From NCBI RefSeq assembly GCF_001611795.1, contig NZ_CP015098.1, forward strand, positions 4,030,001 to 4,094,000: a stretch of 64,000 bases of DNA, in the 5' to 3' direction. This document shows, in pieces, positions 58,176-64,000 of the stretch. The notes under the pieces were generated by a model. The model saw nothing but the letters and a program-made list of their open reading frames with translations, had not been told where the DNA came from and did no database searches. Source of the stretch: Streptomyces qaidamensis. Its GTDB lineage: Bacteria > Actinomycetota > Actinomycetes > Streptomycetales > Streptomycetaceae. The number at the start of each line of letters is the position of its first letter. Within the stretch, counting starts at the first letter, position 1. The translations under genes were made by a program, and so were the position numbers.

Positions 58176-60569
58176 ATGACGCATCTCGACGCGGGTGCCC
58201 GGCCCGACTCCGCACGGCCGGCGACGGTCACCTCCCGCGAGACCGGCCTGACCGGTGCTCAGGTCGCCGAACGGGTGGAGCGCGGGCAGGTCAACGACGT
58301 GCCGGTGCGCAGCAGCCGGTCCACCGTCGACATCGTCCGTGCGAACGTCTTCACCCGCTTCAACGCGATCATCGGCGTGCTGTGGCTGATCATGCTGGTG
58401 GTCGCGCCGATCCAGGACAGCCTGTTCGGGTTCGTGATCCTCGCGAACACGGGCATCGGGATCGTCCAGGAGTGGCGTGCGAAGAAGACGCTGGACTCGC
58501 TCGCGCTGATCGGCGAGGTCAGGCCGACCGTACGCCGGGACGGGGCCGCCGCGCAGGTCAGCACGTCCGAGATCGTGCTGGACGACCTGATCGAGATCGG
58601 GCCCGGGGACAAGGTCGTCGTCGACGGCGTCTGCGTCGAGGCCGACGGTCTTGAGATCGACGAGTCGCTGCTCACCGGCGAGGCCGACCCGGTCGTCAAG
58701 CAGCCGGGCGACCAGGTCATGTCGGGCAGCTTCGTGGTCGCGGGCGGCGGGGCCTTCCAGGCGACGAAGGTCGGCCGTGAGGCCTACGCCGCCCAGCTCG
58801 CCGAGGAGGCCTCACGCTTCACCCTCGTCCAGTCCGAGCTGCGGTCGGGCATCTCCACGATCCTCAAGTACGTCACGTGGATGATGGTCCCGACCGCGAT
58901 CGGCCTGATCATCAGCCAGCTGTTCGTGAAGGAGAACGCCTTCGACGACTCCGTCGCCCGCACGGTCGGAGGCATCGTCCCGATGGTCCCCGAGGGGCTG
59001 GTCCTGCTCACCTCGGTCGCCTTCGCCATCGGCGTGATCCGCCTCGGCCGCAAGCAATGCCTGGTGCAGGAGCTGCCCGCGATCGAGGGACTGGCCCGGG
59101 TCGACACCGTCTGCCTCGACAAGACCGGCACCCTCACCGAGGGCGGCATGGACGTCACCGAGCTGCGGCCGCTCCAGGGCGCGGACGAGACGTACGTACG
59201 CAAGGTGCTCGGGGCGCTGGGCGCGTCGGACCCGCGGCCGAACGCCTCCCTGAAGGCGATCATCGACACCTACCCGGCCGTCGAGGACTGGCGCTGCACC
59301 GAGGCGCTGCCGTTCTCCTCGGCCCGCAAGTACAGCGGCGCCGCGTTCAGCGAGGGCGACGGGCAGGCCGGCCGGTGGCTGCTGGGCGCGCCCGACGTGC
59401 TGCTGGCCGAGGACGATCCGGCCCTGGCCGACACCGGGCGGCTGAACGAGCAGGGCCTGAGGGTGCTGCTGCTCGCCCGGGTCGCGCGGGACCTGGACGA
59501 TCCCGAGGTGACGAAGGGGGCGAAGCCCGTCGCCCTGGTCGTGCTGGAGCAGCGGCTGCGGCCGGACGCCGCCGACACCCTGCGCTACTTCGCCGACCAG
59601 AACGTCCGGGCCAAGGTCATCTCCGGTGACAACGCGGTGTCGGTCGGCGCGGTCGCCGCCAAGCTCGGGCTGTCCGGCACCACCGTGGACGCGCGCCGGC
59701 TGCCCGCCGAGCAGGAGGGGATGGCCGACGCCCTCGACGACGGCACGGTGTTCGGCCGGGTCACCCCGCAGCAGAAGCGGAACATGGTGGGGGCGCTCCA
59801 GTCCCGGGGGCACACGGTCGCGATGACCGGCGACGGGGTGAACGACGTCCTGGCCCTGAAGGACGCCGACATCGGTGTCGCGATGGGCTCCGGCTCGGAG
59901 GCGACCCGGGCGGTCGCGCAGATCGTGCTGCTGAACAACAGCTTCGCGACGCTGCCCTCGGTGGTCGCCGAGGGACGCCGGGTCATCGGCAACATCACGC
60001 GGGTGGCGACCCTGTTCCTCGTCAAGACGGTCTACTCGGTGCTGCTGGCCGTCCTGGTGGTCTGCTCACAGGTGGAGTACCCGTTCCTGCCGCGCCATCT
60101 GACCCTGCTGTCGACGCTGACCATCGGTATCCCGGCCTTCTTCCTCGCGCTCGCGCCCAACAAGGAGCGCGCGAGGCCGAACTTCGTACGGCGGGTCATG
60201 CGGTACGCGATCCCGGGCGGGGTCGTGGCCGCGGCGGCGACCTTCGCGACGTATCTGATCGCCCGGGGGCACTACACGGGTGCGGGGGCGCTGGACGCGG
60301 AGACCAGTGCGGCGACGCTCACGCTGTTCCTCGTCTCGATGTGGGTGCTGGCGATCATCGCCCGGCCCTACACCTGGTGGCGTGTCGCCCTCGTCACGTC
60401 CATGGCCGGGGCGTTCCTGCTGGTGCTTGTCGTGCCGTGGTTGCAGCACTTCTTCGCGCTGAAGCTGGTGGGGATGACGATGCCGTGGACCGCCGTCGGC
60501 ATCGCGGCGGTGGCGGCGGCCGCCCTGGAACTCCTGTGGAGGTGGGTGGACCGCCGCTTTCCCGCCTAG
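58176..60569 (+). CDS. HAD-IC P-type ATPase, CtpE-like (probable Ca2+ transporter)
   Basis: 797 aa. Phosphorylation site D315 in CLDKTGTLTEGG, actuator LTGEADPVV (TGEA instead of TGES), transport motif MVPEGLVLLTS in TM4 (272-275 PEGL), and hinge AMTGDGVNDVLALKDADIGVAMGSGSEAT. About ten spans with a long C-terminal membrane part. PEGL and overall shape match mycobacterial CtpE, a Ca2+ uptake ATPase, not the heavy-metal CPx ATPases. ATG 58176 follows a weak site; no regulator is adjacent. Confidence 0.88.
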   Translation: MTHLDAGARPDSARPATVTSRETGLTGAQVAERVERGQVNDVPVRSSRSTVDIVRANVFTRFNAIIGVLWLIMLVVAPIQDSLFGFVILANTGIGIVQEWRAKKTLDSLALIGEVRPTVRRDGAAAQVSTSEIVLDDLIEIGPGDKVVVDGVCVEADGLEIDESLLTGEADPVVKQPGDQVMSGSFVVAGGGAFQATKVGREAYAAQLAEEASRFTLVQSELRSGISTILKYVTWMMVPTAIGLIISQLFVKENAFDDSVARTVGGIVPMVPEGLVLLTSVAFAIGVIRLGRKQCLVQELPAIEGLARVDTVCLDKTGTLTEGGMDVTELRPLQGADETYVRKVLGALGASDPRPNASLKAIIDTYPAVEDWRCTEALPFSSARKYSGAAFSEGDGQAGRWLLGAPDVLLAEDDPALADTGRLNEQGLRVLLLARVARDLDDPEVTKGAKPVALVVLEQRLRPDAADTLRYFADQNVRAKVISGDNAVSVGAVAAKLGLSGTTVDARRLPAEQEGMADALDDGTVFGRVTPQQKRNMVGALQSRGHTVAMTGDGVNDVLALKDADIGVAMGSGSEATRAVAQIVLLNNSFATLPSVVAEGRRVIGNITRVATLFLVKTVYSVLLAVLVVCSQVEYPFLPRHLTLLSTLTIGIPAFFLALAPNKERARPNFVRRVMRYAIPGGVVAAAATFATYLIARGHYTGAGALDAETSAATLTLFLVSMWVLAIIARPYTWWRVALVTSMAGAFLLVLVVPWLQHFFALKLVGMTMPWTAVGIAAVAAAALELLWRWVDRRFPA

Positions 60570-60580
60570 CCGGAGCCACT

Positions 60581-60640
60581 TCACGTCGACGTAGTCGCCC
60601 GTGGCGTTGACCGCCCCGCACCGGAAATGGCGCCGCCGGC
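60581..60640 (-). pseudogene. 3'-end remnant of a paralogue of the adjacent secreted protein
   Basis: The reverse strand reads HFRCGAVNATGDYVDVKW, against YFR...AVNATGDFVDVR at the end of the gene at 60698-61564. Nucleotides 60584-60617 and 60702-60735 are close to identical. Only about 20 codons survive and the stop is lost, so this is a duplicated and decayed tail. Confidence 0.5.
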
Positions 60641-60665
60641 CCCGGGACGGCTCCGGGACCGGCGG
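60633..60665 (-). terminator. Terminator of the secreted-protein gene
   Basis: ccgccgg-c-cccgg pairs with ccggg-a-ccggcgg (12 pairs, one mismatch, 7-nt loop), 32 nt after the stop at 60698. Confidence 0.6.
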
Positions 60666-60697
60666 TGTCGTGGCGTGGACGGTCGCTGCGTGCGGTG

Positions 60698-61564
60698 TTA
60701 TCGCACGTCGACGAAGTCACCCGTCGCGTTGACCGCCGGGGTGGTCGTGGTGCCCGCGAAGGAGTAGCGGAAGTAGCCGTCCGCCGAGGCCTTGACGGTG
60801 GTCTTCAGCTCGCCCGTGGAGTTGGTCTTGATGGTCTTGACCGTGGTGTAGGTGTTGCTGCTCTTCTTGCGGAACTGCAGCTTGACGGGCTGGCCGGTGT
60901 AGCCCGCGTACTTGTACGTCTCCCAGTTGGCACGGGACAGCTTGCCCGTGACCGTGATGGTCTTGCCCTTCTTCACCGGCTCCGGCGAGGCGTTGACCGT
61001 CAGCTTGGAGGCCCGCTGGACCTTGGCCGTCTTGTAGGCCTCGCGGATCACGTAGTCGCCGTCGTTACCGGCAGCGGCGGCCCACACCTTCCAGGTACCG
61101 GCCAAAAGGTTCTTGTAGAGGTTGTCCTTCGGGTCGGCGATCAGCGTGACCTTGCACGTGGCAGTGGTCGCGCTGGAGTTGGTGCAGTTGCCGACCTGCT
61201 CGTTGTCCAGGGTCTCCGGCACGATCGCGCCGTCGGCGCTCTCGGTGTCCGGGCCGTGCCACAGCATCGCGAAGGCGTCCTGGACGCCTTCCGGGTCGGT
61301 GGCCGTCACGGAGACGGTGAAGGACTTCTTGACGGTCGTGCCGACCACGATGTTCTTGCCGCCGTTGACGGTCACACCCGTGATCTTGGTGTCGCCCAGG
61401 GACTCGTCCGCCGGAGCGACGGCGGCGAACGGCGTGGCCTTCGAGGTGGACGGCACCAGCGACGCCAGGTCCGGTACCTGGTTGTCGGCCTGTGCGGCGG
61501 GCACGGCGAGGGCGGAAAGGGCCAGGGCGCCGGTGACGGCGGCCACAGTGGCTCGGATACGCAT
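60698..61564 (-). CDS. Secreted protein with C-terminal beta-sandwich domain
   Basis: 288 aa. Signal peptide, cleavage after AQA (residue 26). The middle part (about 55-160) holds two Cys (NCTNSSATTATCKV) and an Ig-like pattern (TVKKSFTVSVTATDPEGVQDA). The C-terminal domain (about 195-288) reads KKGKTITVTGKLSRANWETYKYAGYTGQPVKLQFRKK in parts, a repeat type common in Streptomyces extracellular proteins, ending AVNATGDFVDVR. Function unknown; adhesion or wall association is a guess. Monocistronic, with a paralogue tail downstream. Confidence 0.82.
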   Translation of the reverse strand: MRIRATVAAVTGALALSALAVPAAQADNQVPDLASLVPSTSKATPFAAVAPADESLGDTKITGVTVNGGKNIVVGTTVKKSFTVSVTATDPEGVQDAFAMLWHGPDTESADGAIVPETLDNEQVGNCTNSSATTATCKVTLIADPKDNLYKNLLAGTWKVWAAAAGNDGDYVIREAYKTAKVQRASKLTVNASPEPVKKGKTITVTGKLSRANWETYKYAGYTGQPVKLQFRKKSSNTYTTVKTIKTNSTGELKTTVKASADGYFRYSFAGTTTTPAVNATGDFVDVR

Positions 61565-61748
61565 GCGTTCTCCAGGTGGAGAGGGGCCCCGGCGCTCGTC
61601 GTCGGCTCTCGGGGCCCAAGTGATCGTGGAGTCTGTTGACTCACGTGATCAGATAGCCCAGTGGTGCGCATGGTTGTACGACAGGTGAAAAATTTGTGCG
61701 GGGATTTTCACCAACGGCCGTACGCGGGCGGCGAATCGGCCGCACCGG

Positions 61749-64000
61749 TCAGTCGAACCACCGGTCCCGCGCCAACTCCTCCGTCCGCGACGGGTCCTCC
61801 AGCAGTGCCGCCACCTCGAACCGCCGCGGCCACTGCCCCGCCGCCCAGGCGAGTCCCGCGGCGACGCCCTCCAGGGTGGCCGCGTGCAGGACGCCGTCGC
61901 CGGTGAGGCGCCAGTCGATCTCCACGCCGTCGACGACGAGTTCCTCGTGCTCCACGTAGAAGGACGGGGTCCGCCGGCCGAGCAGCACCCGCACCGGCTC
62001 CGGGACGTCGTGCTCGGTGCCCTCGGAGGTGACCTCCCCGGTGACGGACTCGCTGAGCCGCCGCACCTGGAAGAGTTCGGCCAGTTCGGCGGCGCGGGAC
62101 GGCGGGACGGGAAGCAGCGGGACGCCCTCGGTGAACGGCAGCAGGTCGGGCGAGTCGCACACCACGGCGCCGGCCGCGTCGACGACCTCCACCCGGCCGT
62201 CGGTGACGGCCCGCAGGTCGTCCGGCAGGGTCACCTGCTCCGGGTCCAGCTCGGCCAACGACCCGTACAGAGCGTGCAGCTGAGCACCCGTCACCTCCCG
62301 CTCGGGGTCGGCGAGCCGGTCGAGCAGTTCGGCGGCACCGCCGGGCTCGTCCAGCAGCGAGGCGACGGAGGTGCGCACCCCCAGCGCCCGCAGCACCTGT
62401 TCGTCCTCGAACCCGGTCGCGTCGGCCTCGTCATAGAGCCCGCGGAGCAGCGGGTCGCCGCCGGAGGCCCGCAGACCGGCCGGGCGGCGGCCGTCGAGGA
62501 CGGGGTTCCCGCGCAGCCACCAGGCGGTGTACGGCCGGACGACCTCGTGCGTCCCGTCCGGCAACAGGATCCGTACGGGCTCCACGATGGCGTCCCGCAG
62601 GGGTGGCTGGGACAGCAGCGCGAGCGCCTGTGCCCACTTGTCCTCGTCCACGAGGTCGAGGTCCCGGACGGCGATGATCTCGGTGGCGACCGGCGGGACC
62701 GGGCTGTCCGGGAAGCGGTCGAGGATGTCCTCGCACCACACGTCGACGGCGTCCAGCAGTCCCGCGTCGTCCGGCTCGGCGAAGTCGCCCTCGCGGGGCT
62801 CCAGTTCGTCCGGGTCGAGGACGACGTCGGTGGCGCGGACGACCGCGAAGTTCACCAGGACACCACAGGCGGCGAGCGGCTGTTCGCCCCACTTCCCGGC
62901 CAGCTCGGCGTCCACGGAGGCGAGTTCACCCTCGCGCATGACCTGGGCGAACGGACCGCCGGGGAAGACGAGTTCGCAGGCCGGGGCCGGTTCGCCGTCC
63001 TCGTCGGGCAGGGCGAGCGCACCGAGCCAGGGCTCGTCACCGGGCTCCAGAGCGGCGTCCCGCACCAGGGCGAGCACGGTGTCGGCCAGTTCGTCGGCGT
63101 CGAGGGAGTCCTCCTCCCAGTTCACCCCGCCGTCGTCGTCCAGGGACGCGGCGACGGCGGCCCGGACCTGCGGGGTGGTGAGGACGGCCCGCGGGGTCGC
63201 GGGCAGGGCGCCGAGCTTCTCCAGGAGGGGGTGGGCGGCGTCCGGGTGGGCGACCTTCAGGCCGAGCCGGGCCAGCACCTCGGGGTCGATCCTCCCGGCC
63301 TCCGCCCCGGGCAGCAGGACCTGCCGGGGCCCGATGGTCGTACGGCCGTCGGCGAGCGGGACCGGGAGCCCCGACAGGCGGTCCGGGTCGATCCCGGCCA
63401 GGCTGTCGTAGAGCCGCCGCCACCAGCCGGGTTCCTTCTCCAGACCGGCCAGCCGGTCGACGGCGTCGGTCAGCGGGACGCGGGCGACGCCCAGGGTCCG
63501 CAGCTCGGCACGTCGTTCCAGCCCGGCGGGCAGGAGGGTGGGCAGCACCTCGGCGAGCACCCGCACGGTGTCCGCTCCCGCGCCCTCGACGACCTCGGCG
63601 TCCCGCGGCCGCAGCGACTCGGGCACCTCCTCGCCGTCCTCCGGGGGCTCGACGGCGGGCGGCAGGAAAGACGTGCGCGGCAGGCGCTCCAGGATCGCCT
63701 GGCGCAGGGCGCCGTCCAGCTCGCCCCGGCCGAGCGGGCCGGGCACGAGGTCGATGATCCCGGTGGTCACCGGCCGCCAGGCGCCGAGGAGCTCGGCGTA
63801 GGAGTCGGCCGCGCGCTGGACGAGGAAGTCGGTCAGCGGGCCGGGGGCGGCGTGCCGGCGGGTGGAGTCCAGCGGGAACGAGGCGATGAGCAGGGCCGGG
63901 ACGCCGAGCGGTTCGTCGCTCGGGGTGGGGGCGTGCACGACCGCGCTGGTGCGGGGCCCGGCCGGGCTGCCGTCGCTGTCCACCGGCACGGCCCAGGTGA
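61749..64000 (-). CDS. Sacsin-like ATP-binding-domain protein, C-terminal part (gene continues past the window)
   Basis: At least 750 residues, frame open to the right edge; the start lies beyond base 64000 and the GTG at 63989 is internal. Visible: SAVVHAPTPSDEPLGVPALLIASFPLD and a long acidic region with regularly spaced Leu-Asp stretches (LADTVLALVRDAALEPGDE, AGLLDAVDVWCEDIL). In Streptomyces, large proteins of about 1,000 residues with this C-terminus carry an N-terminal sacsin/HATPase-like domain, hence the call; that domain is not in the window. Codon use is normal, with no frameshift. Confidence 0.65.
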   Translation of the reverse strand, partial: TWAVPVDSDGSPAGPRTSAVVHAPTPSDEPLGVPALLIASFPLDSTRRHAAPGPLTDFLVQRAADSYAELLGAWRPVTTGIIDLVPGPLGRGELDGALRQAILERLPRTSFLPPAVEPPEDGEEVPESLRPRDAEVVEGAGADTVRVLAEVLPTLLPAGLERRAELRTLGVARVPLTDAVDRLAGLEKEPGWWRRLYDSLAGIDPDRLSGLPVPLADGRTTIGPRQVLLPGAEAGRIDPEVLARLGLKVAHPDAAHPLLEKLGALPATPRAVLTTPQVRAAVAASLDDDGGVNWEEDSLDADELADTVLALVRDAALEPGDEPWLGALALPDEDGEPAPACELVFPGGPFAQVMREGELASVDAELAGKWGEQPLAACGVLVNFAVVRATDVVLDPDELEPREGDFAEPDDAGLLDAVDVWCEDILDRFPDSPVPPVATEIIAVRDLDLVDEDKWAQALALLSQPPLRDAIVEPVRILLPDGTHEVVRPYTAWWLRGNPVLDGRRPAGLRASGGDPLLRGLYDEADATGFEDEQVLRALGVRTSVASLLDEPGGAAELLDRLADPEREVTGAQLHALYGSLAELDPEQVTLPDDLRAVTDGRVEVVDAAGAVVCDSPDLLPFTEGVPLLPVPPSRAAELAELFQVRRLSESVTGEVTSEGTEHDVPEPVRVLLGRRTPSFYVEHEELVVDGVEIDWRLTGDGVLHAATLEGVAAGLAWAAGQWPRRFEVAALLEDPSRTEELARDRWFD

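Noticed and set aside
1..64000. Biosynthetic gene cluster or integrated mobile element
   Set aside because: No PKS, NRPS, terpene cyclase, integrase, transposase or phage gene was found; accessory content is limited to small remnants.

Overview
The window is chromosomal DNA of a Streptomyces-type actinomycete. Evidence: very high GC with strongly GC-biased third codon positions, frequent GTG/TTG starts, tight 4-bp gene overlaps, many TetR/MarR/LacI regulators with palindromic operators, GC-rich hairpin terminators without a T tract, and actinomycete markers (DmdR1-type DtxR regulator, TIGR03084, DUF2530, FemX, a CebR box). From memory, the order dmdR1 - SIS protein - citrate synthase - pdxH - 4-coumarate:CoA-ligase-like - serC resembles the SCO4394 to SCO4366 part of S. 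coelicolor; this is recall, not a search. About 54 protein genes are called; no rRNA, tRNA, prophage, intact insertion sequence or CRISPR array was found.

Left part (1-12.3 kb): the 3' end of a primase/polymerase-domain gene, an ABC-2 type exporter pair, an alpha/beta hydrolase whose nucleophile position is Ala, dmdR1, a SIS-domain phosphosugar protein with a DasR-like site in its promoter, a PAS/GAF protein, then an unusual 0.9-kb intergenic stretch (IscB-like nuclease remnant, a perfect anti-Shine-Dalgarno complement, strong RNA structure) ahead of a HIT-family gene. Citrate synthase and pdxH diverge, followed by a VapBC-like toxin-antitoxin pair with its own operator.

Middle part (12.3-34 kb): one long minus-strand operon, 22.4 to 12.3 kb, encodes TIGR03084, AtuA-like, carboxylase beta, biotin carboxylase alpha, acyl-CoA dehydrogenase, AMP-dependent CoA ligase, enoyl-CoA hydratase and a TetR regulator. 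This is a complete acyl-CoA catabolic module, probably controlled from a palindrome in front of its first gene. It is followed by a Pro-rich membrane protein, DinB, EamA, FemX, a giant FAD/Fe-S oxidoreductase, and a LacI-controlled sugar ABC importer divergent from a GH32-like glycosidase.

Right part (34-64 kb): serC, an FGE-like protein, a small secreted four-cysteine protein beside a MacB/FtsX-type ABC system, a secreted tripeptidyl-aminopeptidase-like hydrolase, a secreted GH5-CBM2 cellulase with a perfect CebR box, a DrrAB-like exporter with a divergent TetR regulator, a membrane-anchored beta-propeller, an SGNH hydrolase, an aldo/keto reductase with a MerR-type promoter, a 2'-5' RNA ligase with a 29-aa membrane microprotein, GNAT, Uma2, a MarR-MFS pair with a large operator, an RHH protein, an NCS2 purine permease, DUF2530, a methyltransferase, a CtpE-like P-type ATPase, a secreted protein with a decayed paralogue fragment beside it, and the C-terminal part of a sacsin-like ATPase-domain protein running off the right edge.

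Most of the window is ordinary core chromosome. The least explained segments are 8.2-9.04 kb, the 59-bp tandem repeat at 6.53 kb, the AtuA-type catabolic operon, and several small genes and operators.
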